Position numbers and translations under genes: made by a program. Below, piece by piece: positions 1 through 5,970 of a stretch of DNA of 6,641 nucleotides. This DNA comes from Desulfuromonadaceae bacterium UBA2294 (GTDB lineage Bacteria; Desulfobacterota; Desulfuromonadia; Desulfuromonadales; UBA2294): NCBI GenBank assembly GCA_002345625.1, contig DDWE01000103.1:1-6641 (forward strand), read 5' to 3'. The notes beneath the pieces were generated by a model that saw only the letters and a list, made by a program, of their open reading frames with translations, was not told the origin of the DNA and did not search any database. Position 1 is the stretch's first letter, and every line of letters starts with the position of its first letter.

Positions 1-57
1 GTTCAGCAACGGGTTCAGCAACGGGCTCAGCAACGGGCTCAGCGACGGGTTCAGCGA
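1..57 (-). repeat. 12-bp in-frame tandem repeat encoding EPVA tail
   Basis: At least four and a half copies of a 12-bp unit (GAACCCGTTGCT with C/T and A/G variants at third positions) run to the window edge. Read on the minus strand they give repeated Glu-Pro-Val-Ala at the C-terminal side of GspD. Degenerate EPV/EPA units precede them (about 58-95). The array may continue beyond the window. Third-position differences between copies suggest the peptide is maintained by selection and not simply newly expanded. Confidence 0.9.
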
Positions 58-2107
58 CTGATTCGGTAGCCGGTTCAACGACCGGTTCCACCGGAGCGAT
101 CACCTCCAGCCCGAGAGCCTCCACCGGCTGGGTAAAATCGACCTCCGAGGTCCGGAATTTATCCATCGCCTCACGAGAACGCTGGGTCACCCGCTCCATA
201 TCATCCGCGTTATTGAGAATATGCGGCGTGATAAAGATCATCAGGTTGACTTTGCGCTCCTCGTAGCTGCGACTCTTGAACAGCCAGCCGAGAAAGGGGA
301 TATCTCCGAGCAACGGCACTTTGGTAATCGATTCCTGAACGGCGGTACTGATCAACCCGCCCAACACCACCGTCCGGCCATTTTCGGCGACGACGGTGTT
401 GCGCAACTGGCGCTTGGTCAGCGTCGGGCCGACTTCGTTGACGTTGCCGACCGAGCTCTTGGAAACGTCGGTAATCTCCTGAAAAATATTCAGCCGCACG
501 CCGGAGCCCTGGGTGATCTGCGGTGTAAAACGCAAGGTCAGCGCCACATCCTGACGCTCGACGGTGACGCTCTGCGCCAGACCGACGCTGCCGCCGGTGT
601 CGGTGAGACGGCTGGTGATAATCGGCACGTTGGAACCGATGATAATCTCCGCCTCCTCGTTATCCGAGGTCAGCAATCGCGGCGCAGCGAGGACATTGAC
701 GTCGCCATCGGTCTGCGACAGGTTGATCAGGGCGGAAAACGCCGGGACAGTGATCAGGTTACCGTCAGGCCCGGTGACCGAAATCGGATTAAAGAAGCCA
801 CCGACCATCAAACCCTTGACCGCCTGTGACAGCACCGACGGCGTACTGCTGCCGCTGGCCGGCGCGAAATCGCCAAGGCCGACCTGTCCGGAGTTGAGAT
901 TACTGCTGCCGATAATGACACCATCGCCGGTATCGCCCGCGCCGGACATCGAGACCCCGAGATCCTTGGTCGCATCGAGGGAGAGCTCAAGGATCAACGC
1001 CTCGACGAAGATCTGCTTGCGCTTGACGTCGAGCTTGCGGATGATCCCCTTGAGCATTTCATACTCCTGAGGGCCGGCGTTGATAATCACCGAGTTGGTC
1101 GGTTTGTCGGCGGTGATAGTCGATTGCGTCGCGCCGGTTGCTGCCGGTCGCGCTCCCCCCTTTGCATCGGCCGCCTCGCTCTTGCGCAGACCGGTAAGGA
1201 TGGCATTGAGGGTTTCGGCCAGCGGCTCGGCCGAGGCGTTCTCCAGGTAGTAGACATTGACCCCGGCCCGTTCGCTGGGGGCGGGCTGGTCGAGGCGGGC
1301 GATCAGGCTGCGCACCGTCTTAAGCTCATCACCGGTGGCCAGAACAATCAGCGAATTGGTCAGCGGGTAGGCGATCACCATCCGGTTATCGCTGGCGCCG
1401 GCTGCGGCCGCCGGCCGGCCACGTCGCACTGCCGGCGCCGACCCGCCATCGGTCGAGAGCAGCTGGTTGATCAGATCGGCAAGATCTTCGGAAGCCGCAT
1501 GCTGCAGGGGGACGATCTCCAGAGAATCGATGGCCGCCGGGACATCGAGCTGGCGGACGATCTTCACCAGCCGCTCGATATTGGCGGCGCTGTCGGTTAT
1601 GATCAGGGTGTTCGACGGCGGGTAGGCGACAATGCTGCCGGTTTTAGGCACCAGCGGTGCCAGCACCGTGGTCGCCAGAACATTGGCATCGACATACTGC
1701 AACGGCAACAGCCGCGTAATATACTGGTCCGATCCGCGCCGACCGGCACCGGAGGGCAGGTTGCTCTCGCGGGCAGTGGAGAGCGGCACAATTTTATTGG
1801 TGCGGCCGCTCGGAATCACCGCATAGCCCTTGACATTGAGGACCGATAAAAACGCTTCATAGGCCTCGTTCGGGCTCATCCGGTCAGGCGAGACCAGGCT
1901 CACCTTCCCCTTGATCGTGTCATCGTAAATAAAATTTCGGCCGGTCATCACGCTGATGGTCTGAATCAGATCGGCAAGCTCGACATCACGAAAATCGAGG
2001 GAAAGCTCCCGCGCGCTGTCAGCATTGTCGGCGGCAACGGCAAAAACCGGCAGCGCCAGGCCAAACAGCAGGACGAGCAGTAGTGGGTATCGCCTCAAGC
2101 GGTGCAT
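1..2107 (-). CDS. gspD: Type II secretion system secretin GspD, 3' end beyond the window
   Basis: This is the outer-membrane secretin whose multimer forms the T2SS exit channel. The frame is open from the ATG at 2107 to the window edge (702 codons), so the C-terminus is missing. The start is supported by AGGAG eight bases upstream and by a signal peptide of about 25 residues (two N-terminal Arg pairs, a Leu-rich core, then AVA). An N0 domain follows at about residues 30-110, with the motifs LSLDFRDVELADLI and GRNFIYD. Three N1-N3 (KH-like) repeats follow at about 125-190, 190-275 and 280-365, each with the usual NSLIV/NTLII-type strand. The secretin core begins near RKQIFVEALILEL (about 362). 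It carries DVNVLAAPRLLTSDNEEA (about 467) and the conserved VPLLGDIPFLGWLF (597-610). The pilotin-binding-like end grades into an acidic/proline tail of EPVA repeats. It lies 221 bp downstream of gspC on the same strand, as in T2SS operons. The family call is very secure; PilQ or a phage secretin is less likely given GspC next door. Confidence 0.96.
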   Translation of the reverse strand, partial: MHRLRRYPLLLVLLFGLALPVFAVAADNADSARELSLDFRDVELADLIQTISVMTGRNFIYDDTIKGKVSLVSPDRMSPNEAYEAFLSVLNVKGYAVIPSGRTNKIVPLSTARESNLPSGAGRRGSDQYITRLLPLQYVDANVLATTVLAPLVPKTGSIVAYPPSNTLIITDSAANIERLVKIVRQLDVPAAIDSLEIVPLQHAASEDLADLINQLLSTDGGSAPAVRRGRPAAAAGASDNRMVIAYPLTNSLIVLATGDELKTVRSLIARLDQPAPSERAGVNVYYLENASAEPLAETLNAILTGLRKSEAADAKGGARPAATGATQSTITADKPTNSVIINAGPQEYEMLKGIIRKLDVKRKQIFVEALILELSLDATKDLGVSMSGAGDTGDGVIIGSSNLNSGQVGLGDFAPASGSSTPSVLSQAVKGLMVGGFFNPISVTGPDGNLITVPAFSALINLSQTDGDVNVLAAPRLLTSDNEEAEIIIGSNVPIITSRLTDTGGSVGLAQSVTVERQDVALTLRFTPQITQGSGVRLNIFQEITDVSKSSVGNVNEVGPTLTKRQLRNTVVAENGRTVVLGGLISTAVQESITKVPLLGDIPFLGWLFKSRSYEERKVNLMIFITPHILNNADDMERVTQRSREAMDKFRTSEVDFTQPVEALGLEVIAPVEPVVEPATESVAEPVAEPVAEPVAEPVAE

Positions 2108-2328
2108 GGTGTATCTCCTGTTTCTTCTATCTGAAAGCCCACTGCAAAACGGGCCGCTGAATCGTGTGTCGTAAGCTCAGACTGAACAAAACCTGAAAAA
2201 TCATTTGCCACAGATTTCACGGATGAACACAGATTTTAAATTAAAATCGGTAGAGCCTTTGGCCTTTAATAATCAGTGAAAATCTGTGTAATCTGTGGCC
2301 AATGGACTTTATGTTTCTGCTCCGAGCC
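2108..2328. other. gspC-gspD intergenic region
   Basis: This 221-bp gap inside the otherwise tight T2SS operon contains no supported gene. Its notable content is an imperfect palindrome at 2204-2302 (listed separately) and, next to gspD, the ribosome binding site AGGAG. A short reading frame starting at 2302 on the plus strand runs into antisense gspC and shows no coding support. Confidence 0.7.
2204..2302. repeat. Imperfect palindrome with CACAGATT-type arms
   Basis: The left arm (2204-2235) and right arm (2271-2302) match as reverse complements at about 25 of 32 positions, with a 35-bp spacer. Both arms carry GCCACAGATT and a second, roughly 16-bp-spaced CAC-GATT element, giving an internal periodic look. 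The spacer is AT-rich. This resembles a dispersed intergenic palindromic element more than an operator. If transcribed it would form a long imperfect hairpin between gspC and gspD in the mRNA. The assignment to a dispersed family is inference. Confidence 0.65.
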
Positions 2329-3183
2329 TCAATTCACCTCGTAAGCAAACACAAGCCGTTCACCGCCGCGGGTCAGGTTAACCGTCAACCGTTTCGCCTC
2401 ACGCAGTTGCTGGAAAATCTGCAACGCTTTCTCCGGCGAGTCGAGCTCAACGCCGTTGACCTGATTGACCACGTCCCCCACCCGCAGACCCAGCTTGGCC
2501 AGCAGGGTATTGGGACGGATCATCCGCACCACAAACCCTTCCGTGCGGCCATTGACGGCATAAGGCTCCAGCCGTGCCTGCTTGAGTAACTGGTTGAGGT
2601 TATTGCGCGCCTGCTCCACCTCATCACGTGCCACCTGATAGCGATTGCCACCCAGATCGCGAATCCCGCCAGACGTGCTTGCTGCCGCTGCGGTACTGCG
2701 CACTGAAGCCGCCGAGGCCACAAACATCAGCTCGCCCTGCGTCCCGTCTGCCAGCAACAACAGTGCACGATTGCGCTCGACCGCCTGCAGGGTTGCGCCA
2801 CCGGGCAAGGTTTCACCGACGCGATAAATCGCCGCCTTCCCCGCCTCTTCCACTAGGGCCAGGGGCGAAGCGCCGCCATCGATGGTGCCGAGCAGACGCA
2901 GGTTAGCGACTGTCCGGGCCTCCGCCTTGCCGGCTTTGGGGGCAAGGGACAGCTGTTGGCCGCGCGAAGCCGGATCGAAAATATTCTCCCGGACAATGCG
3001 GCCGATATCGACCGCTGCACCCGGTGCAGGGACGACCGGCGCGACCTCTGTCGGCCCGGTTTTTGCGGAAGGATGCAATAAGGTGCCGGTGATCTGCATC
3101 ACCAGACCACCGGCCGCCAGACCGAATAGACCAGCCGCGATCAGAAGGATGCCCTGCACCTGTTTCGCATTAAGAACCAGCAT
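2329..3183 (-). CDS. gspC: Type II secretion system protein GspC (inner-membrane coupler)
   Basis: GspC links the inner-membrane platform of the T2SS to the secretin GspD and takes part in substrate selection. The 284-aa protein has a short cytoplasmic N-terminus, one transmembrane helix (about residues 10-36, Leu/Gly/Ala-rich), and a Pro-rich linker (40-58). A periplasmic homology-region domain follows (about 60-155, including IVRENIFDP and the LLGTIDGG strand pattern), then a helical stretch (about 180-203). It ends in a PDZ domain (about 205-284) with GLRVGDVVNQVNGVELDSP. The order and length fit the GspC family, PDZ subtype. The ATG at 3183 has AGGAG seven bases upstream, and a membrane-anchored N-terminus is expected. 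gspD follows after 221 bp, which makes this the first visible gene of the operon. No strong sigma-70 match was found upstream on the minus strand, so its promoter is unassigned. Confidence 0.94.
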   Translation of the reverse strand: MLVLNAKQVQGILLIAAGLFGLAAGGLVMQITGTLLHPSAKTGPTEVAPVVPAPGAAVDIGRIVRENIFDPASRGQQLSLAPKAGKAEARTVANLRLLGTIDGGASPLALVEEAGKAAIYRVGETLPGGATLQAVERNRALLLLADGTQGELMFVASAASVRSTAAAASTSGGIRDLGGNRYQVARDEVEQARNNLNQLLKQARLEPYAVNGRTEGFVVRMIRPNTLLAKLGLRVGDVVNQVNGVELDSPEKALQIFQQLREAKRLTVNLTRGGERLVFAYEVN

Positions 3184-3355
3184 AAAACTCCTGTTGACGA
3201 TTGACGTCTAAAGACTATTACCAGAAGGGTCAAAATGCAAGCAACAAGGCGGTTTTATTTACTATTTGGCCACATGGCGCCACTACGAATCGCCCCTTTT
3301 TTTTACAGCAACACAACACAGACCATGCCCGTGAAAAAGTTGCCTCGCAAAAAGC
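3184..3355. promoter_or_regulatory. Upstream region of the gspC operon
   Basis: There is no supported gene here. This stretch must hold the gspC promoter unless transcription enters from further upstream, but I could not identify a clear -35/-10 pair on the minus strand. It contains a perfect 8-bp palindrome TGGCGCCA (3275-3282), a run of nine T on the plus strand (3296-3304), and the gspC ribosome binding site AGGAG near 3190. The location is an inference from gene order. Confidence 0.4.
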
Positions 3356-3384
3356 TTGACACATCCCCACGAAATAGCTTGAAT
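3356..3384 (+). promoter_or_regulatory. Sigma-70-like promoter reading right
   Basis: TTGACA (3356-3361) is a perfect -35 hexamer. It is followed after exactly 17 bp by TTGAAT (3379-3384), four of six matches to the -10 consensus. An A-rich stretch (AAAAAGC) lies just before the -35 and could act as an UP element. Transcription would start near 3391 and meet the terminator at 3447-3485. It points away from gspC. Confidence 0.5.
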
Positions 3385-3390
3385 ATTACT

Positions 3391-3486
3391 CATTATTTTA
3401 AGCAAATGACCGCGAGGGGACATGCAACATAGCAAAACAAAACCCGACAGCCCGTACTGGCCAAAACGCTTGTCGGGCTGTTTTTC
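3391..3486 (+). ncRNA. Candidate short RNA between promoter and terminator
   Basis: A transcript of about 96 nt is predicted from the promoter at 3356-3384 to the intrinsic terminator at 3447-3485. It holds no reading frame with a convincing ribosome binding site. I recognise no known RNA family. The call rests only on the spacing of promoter and terminator; an attenuated leader for the cassette genes further right is an alternative. Confidence 0.25.
3443..3485. terminator. Bidirectional intrinsic terminator with two alternative stems
   Basis: On the plus strand ACAGCCCG (3447-3454) pairs with CGGGCTGT (3474-3481) and runs directly into TTTTT (3481-3485). On the minus strand a different, overlapping stem forms: TGTCGGG/CCCGACA (3471-3477 with 3443-3449), followed by TTTTGTTTTG. 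The two stems share bases and exclude each other, so each strand has its own stem and T-tract. Loops are about 19-21 nt. Confidence 0.75.
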
Positions 3487-3617
3487 AGTTCAGGCATCAC
3501 ATGAGATATCGGCAGGTTATGGCTAAATATGCCATATAGCTTCATTGGCCTGAGGAGTGAGAGGACGGCCGAGGGTGAATCGTTTCGCTTTTTCACCCGG
3601 GCCATTTTGTGTCCGCT
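3487..3617. other. Non-coding stretch with two small inverted repeats
   Basis: I find no supported gene between the terminator and the attC-like hairpin. Two small dyads are present: TATGGC/GCCATA (3518-3523 and 3531-3536, 7-nt spacer), and GGGTGAA/TTCACCC (3573-3579 and 3592-3598, 12-nt loop). Neither is followed by a T-run. Reading frames that cross the region on either strand lack ribosome binding sites and pass through the terminator or the attC-like hairpin. Confidence 0.45.
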
Positions 3618-3713
3618 TTGCAACCAGCTGAAATCCTTTGACAAAACTGCATTCCCCCAGCATAGTGCCGGGGATATTATGCGAAAGATTTTTCGTCTAA
3701 TCACTAGTTAGAG
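3618..3713 (+). other. Possible degenerate attC recombination site
   Basis: The region ends in GTTAGAG (3707-3713), the left boundary of the cassette to its right, and begins with TTGCAAC (3618-3624), an imperfect partner core. Between them is a long imperfect hairpin: AAATCCTTT (3631-3639) with AAAGATTT (3684-3691), one bulged base; GCAT (3649-3652) with ATGC (3679-3682); and TCCCC (3653-3657) with GGGGA (3670-3674). Nested, mismatched arms between paired core sites are the shape expected of an integron attC site. The cores pair only partly and no cassette gene is evident to its left. It could instead be an attI-like or secondary insertion site. Confidence 0.35.
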
Positions 3714-4170
3714 TTTCACATGTCGGAATATAGTGAACAACATTTTGAGGGCACCAAGTTAGTCAGGCGACATTATCGCCAATATGTAGTTATTGGTGGT
3801 TTATCTTTCCCAGCACTTATTACGTTCCTTTTTATCGCAATGTATAAAGAAGGGGTGTTGTCGATTGTCGCTTGGGTATTGACGGGTTCAATCATCCTTT
3901 TAAACTTATTTCTTAAAGGCCGTTTCCTCTCAACAATTTGCCCGAATTGCTCAAAAAAAATTGGAGGGCTCTTCATTGGTGGCATTGGTGGTTACGGAGG
4001 GTTTCCAAAGAATTGCTGTCATTGTGGCACAAGTTTTTTGAGCCCAAAGGGGAAGCTCCTTCGAGAGTAAAACTCTAACCATTCGCTGAAGCGGGACAAA
4101 TAAACAGCGGGCTTGCTCGAAAGGGTCTCTACCAGGCCGATCTGAGGAGCGTGCCCCTTAGCTTTATCCG
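3708..4170 (+). mobile_element. Integron-type gene cassette
   Basis: The 463-bp unit would run from the base after G in GTTAGAG (3707) to the G of GTTGAGG (4170), the points where an integron integrase cuts. It contains one ORF filling most of the unit and an attC-type site after it. The ten bases GTTAGAGTTT (3707-3716) before the ORF are the exact reverse complement of AAACTCTAAC (4070-4079) after it. That match is expected because a cassette's leading core and its trailing R'' site come from the same attC of the circular form. Both cores deviate from GTTRRRY only at the last base. No integrase gene is in the window, so this is a lone or outlying cassette as far as can be seen. Confidence 0.65.
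3720..4070 (+). CDS. Hypothetical two-helix membrane protein with zinc ribbon (cassette gene)
   Basis: I do not recognise this 116-aa protein. It begins with a short polar, charged segment (residues 1-20), followed by two hydrophobic helices (about 22-41 and 46-65) joined by a short KEG turn. After a basic KGR (67-69) comes a cysteine ribbon: CPNC (74-77), a very Gly-rich stretch of about 21 residues, and CCHCG (99-103). The CxxC...CxxC spacing predicts one bound zinc. Both termini would lie on the same side of the membrane, most likely the cytoplasm. The start at 3720 is the first ATG after the cassette core and leaves only 6 bases between core site and start. There is no strong ribosome binding site beyond AGAG, as is frequent in cassettes. 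The gene fills its cassette and stops 2 bases before the R'' core of the attC site. It is more AT-rich than the T2SS genes, which suggests acquisition. Confidence 0.8.
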   Translation: MSEYSEQHFEGTKLVRRHYRQYVVIGGLSFPALITFLFIAMYKEGVLSIVAWVLTGSIILLNLFLKGRFLSTICPNCSKKIGGLFIGGIGGYGGFPKNCCHCGTSFLSPKGKLLRE

Positions 4171-4176
4171 TTGAGG
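4073..4176 (+). other. attC recombination site
   Basis: The outer cores are CTCTAAC (4073-4079, R'') and GTTGAGG (4170-4176, R'). The inner arms are GCTGAAGCGGGAC (4085-4097, L'') and GTGCCCCTTAGC (4151-4162, L'). These pair as GCT/AGC, AAG/CTT and GGG/CCC, with an extra unpaired G (4088) between GCT and AAG. That is the place where attC sites keep an extrahelical base, although the usual top-strand base there is C. The L' part GCCCCTTAG resembles the ends of Vibrio-type attC repeats. The central 53 bases are variable, as expected. R' and R'' do not pair perfectly with each other because R' belongs to the next unit. Confidence 0.65.
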
Positions 4177-4182
4177 CTGTAG
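4168..4182 (+). repeat. 15-bp direct repeat, left copy
   Basis: CCGTTGAGGCTGTAG occurs here, overlapping the R' core of the attC site, and again without a mismatch at 6510-6524 in the same orientation. The sequences on both sides of the two copies differ. Confidence 0.9.
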
Positions 4183-4324
4183 GGAAAACTCTGAGACATC
4201 GAAAAAGGCTCTTATTGAGGGTGCGAATACTATTCGTCGAACAAAGAAAGTTTATCTGAAATCAAATTTAGAAGTCGGTTTCCACAAAATAGATGAGTTG
4301 AGGGTTTTCCTGCCGGCTGGGTAG
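4171..4324. mobile_element. Possible insertion-sequence remnant upstream of the DUF1254 gene
   Basis: The left end AGGCTGTAGGGAAAACTC (4174-4191) and right end GAGGGTTTTCCTGCCGGCT (4300-4318) form an imperfect inverted repeat sharing the core AGG-AAAAC-TC. Between them the plus-strand frame 4175-4321 is open for 49 codons, closed by TGA before and TAG after, and has no start codon. Its basic stretch RRTKKVYLKSN looks like real decayed coding sequence, but I cannot name the protein. A small non-autonomous element or the scar of a deleted IS would fit. Chance is not excluded given the short, gapped ends. Confidence 0.3.
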
Positions 4325-4364
4325 CTGACAAAATGACTAGGCCATAACCTAAAAGGAGGCAAAA

Positions 4365-5879
4365 ATGAAGTCAAAACACACTACAATCCTGATTGCTTTA
4401 GCGTTTATTACCGTGATTGTGGCAATGACTGCACAGGCGCAGACTACGTCTCAAATGAAGATGACCACGGATATTCCGCCGGGCGTTGCAATTCCGGACA
4501 GCATAGAAACGCGCCTGGGAACGCTGAATTTTTTCGATGGTTTCCCAGACAAACCAACCGTCCAAATCATCTACGACAATCTTGACTTCCAACGCGCCGT
4601 GCAGGCTTATCTTCTGGCGTTGGCGCCGGTGAACATGACTGGTCTGCGCGATGGGTTGCTGAAAGTCGGCCCCGCGAACGTCACGATTCCGACTTTTGAA
4701 GACAACATGAATGCCCGCTCCATCTTTCTCACGGCAAACGCTACCACGCCCTATACATGGATCTGGATCAATTTACATGATGGACCGCTTGTGGCCGAAG
4801 TCCCCCCGGGAACCCTCGGCATGATTGATGACTTCTGGTTTCGATACGTCACCGACATTGGTATCGTCGGTCCCGACAAGGGCATGGGCGGCAAATACCT
4901 GCTGCTTCCACCCGGATATAAGGGAGAGATCCCCGAAGGTTACCTGACCGTTCGAGTTCCCACGTTTGAGTCCATCCTCGTATGGCGCAACATGCCGGTT
5001 AAAGGCGACATCAAACCCGCCATTAAAAATCTCAAAAAATTCACGCGGATTTATCCTTTGTCGCAAGCCGCCAATCCACCGTCCAACACTTTCGTGAATG
5101 TTTCCAACCGAGACTTCAGCACGGTGGCGCCGGCGGATTACAGGTTCTGGGAACTTCTCAACTATGTCGTCCAAAACGAACCGGTTGAGTCGCTCGATCC
5201 TGTCACATTGGGCTTTTTTGCGTCGATCGGAATCGAGAAAGGCAAGCCCTTTTCACCGGATGCCCGCATGAAGAAGATCCTGACTGAGGCGGCAGCAGTG
5301 GGCGATGCGACTGCTCGCACGATCACCTACCAGAGCCGTATTCCGGAAGCCTTTTATTACCCGAACAGCACCTGGCGTCAATGGTTGGGCGGCTACCAAT
5401 TCCAGTCCCAACCCGGCGTGAGCTATCTGGATGCTGCCGCCTTCTTCTATTTCTACGCGACCGGCGTGACCCCTGCCATGGAAGCGAAAATGGTCGGCAA
5501 AGGCTCCCAGTATGCGGTGGGTATTGTGGACTCCCAAGGGGCTCCGCTAAATGGAGGCAACACCTACCGACTACATATCCTGCCCAACGCTCCGGCGAAA
5601 GACTTCTGGTCGGCAATCGTATATGACAATCAGACCCGCTCCATGCTTCAGACAGATCAAGATTATCCACAAGTGAGCAGCCTGGACGATGGACTGGTCA
5701 TCAATCAGGATGGCTCAGTTGACGTGTATTTTGGCCCCAAAGCACCTTCCGGCATGGATAACAACTGGATTCAAACGGTCCCCGGCAAGGGGTGGAACAT
5801 GCTTTTTCGGATATACGGGCCTCTTGAGCCGTGGTTCGACAAGACCTGGAAACTGAGTGAGATCGAACTGGTGAAGTAG
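4365..5879 (+). CDS. Exported DUF1254/DUF1214 domain protein
   Basis: This 504-aa protein starts with a clear Sec signal peptide: basic MKSKH, a hydrophobic core (7-22), and AQA cleavage after residue 25. It is therefore periplasmic or secreted. An N-terminal DUF1254 region follows (about 50-205) with Asn/Thr- and Trp-rich TPYTWIWINLHDGP (128-141), PGTLGMIDDFWFRYVTDIG (148-166) and KYLLLPPGYKG (177-187). The middle is less conserved. The C-terminal DUF1214 region (about 384-500) contains YRLHILPNAPAKDFWSAIVYD (401-421), DGSVDVYFGPKAP (449-461) and GKGWNMLFRIYGPLEPWFDKTW (474-495). Length and domain order match the family; the biochemical role of these domains is not established, so no reaction is assigned. 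The start is secured by AAGGAGG five bases before the ATG. It is intact, sits alone between a possible IS scar and a strong hairpin, and its base composition is intermediate between its neighbours. A lateral origin is inferred from the setting. Confidence 0.9.
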   Translation: MKSKHTTILIALAFITVIVAMTAQAQTTSQMKMTTDIPPGVAIPDSIETRLGTLNFFDGFPDKPTVQIIYDNLDFQRAVQAYLLALAPVNMTGLRDGLLKVGPANVTIPTFEDNMNARSIFLTANATTPYTWIWINLHDGPLVAEVPPGTLGMIDDFWFRYVTDIGIVGPDKGMGGKYLLLPPGYKGEIPEGYLTVRVPTFESILVWRNMPVKGDIKPAIKNLKKFTRIYPLSQAANPPSNTFVNVSNRDFSTVAPADYRFWELLNYVVQNEPVESLDPVTLGFFASIGIEKGKPFSPDARMKKILTEAAAVGDATARTITYQSRIPEAFYYPNSTWRQWLGGYQFQSQPGVSYLDAAAFFYFYATGVTPAMEAKMVGKGSQYAVGIVDSQGAPLNGGNTYRLHILPNAPAKDFWSAIVYDNQTRSMLQTDQDYPQVSSLDDGLVINQDGSVDVYFGPKAPSGMDNNWIQTVPGKGWNMLFRIYGPLEPWFDKTWKLSEIELVK

Positions 5880-5897
5880 CATCTCGATCTGCGACAA

Positions 5898-5937
5898 CCG
5901 GATCAGCGGACGGCGCTACGCGCCGCCGCTGATCCGG
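5898..5937. terminator. Very stable GC-rich hairpin after the DUF1254 gene
   Basis: CCGGATCAGCGG (5898-5909) pairs perfectly with CCGCTGATCCGG (5926-5937). After one bulged A (5910), CGGCGC (5911-5916) pairs with GCGCCG (5920-5925) around a TAC loop. That gives 18 base pairs with one bulge, 18 bp past the stop codon. No T-run follows on either strand, so it is either a Rho-assisted or mRNA-stabilising structure, or a REP-like element. It lacks the core sites required of an attC. Confidence 0.55.
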
Positions 5938-5970
5938 TGCCAGGGGTCACCCATTAAAAGGGATTGAATA

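Noticed and set aside
1..57. Short direct repeats resembling a CRISPR or iteron array
   Set aside because: The 12-bp units have no spacers and are in frame, coding for EPVA in GspD.
221..1070. Long plus-strand reading frames over the left region (also 1124-1849)
   Set aside because: They are antisense to a continuous secretin frame with clear conserved motifs and are explained by its GC-rich third positions.
3184..3300. Sigma-54 promoter for gspC
   Set aside because: No GG-N10-GC pair with the proper surroundings was found on the minus strand.
3276..3304. GGCG/CGCC followed by a nine-T run as a plus-strand terminator
   Set aside because: The stem is only four base pairs with an 11-nt loop and no gene lies upstream on that strand.
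3235..3432. 65-codon plus-strand frame
   Set aside because: It crosses the promoter at 3356-3384, has no ribosome binding site, and its sequence shows no protein-like pattern.
3393..3711. Overlapping frames on both strands (3393-3704 minus, 3529-3711 plus)
   Set aside because: The minus frame runs through the terminator and the attC-like hairpin, and the plus frame through that hairpin. Both lack ribosome binding sites, and the plus frame ends within the cassette core.
5253..5670. Minus-strand frames inside the DUF1254 gene (also 4773-5174)
   Set aside because: They are shadows of a well-supported 504-codon gene with a signal peptide and a strong ribosome binding site.
5890..5945. Hairpin at 5898-5937 as an attC site
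   Set aside because: No GTT-type core follows, the upstream core is poor, and the arms pair perfectly without the extra base at the expected place.
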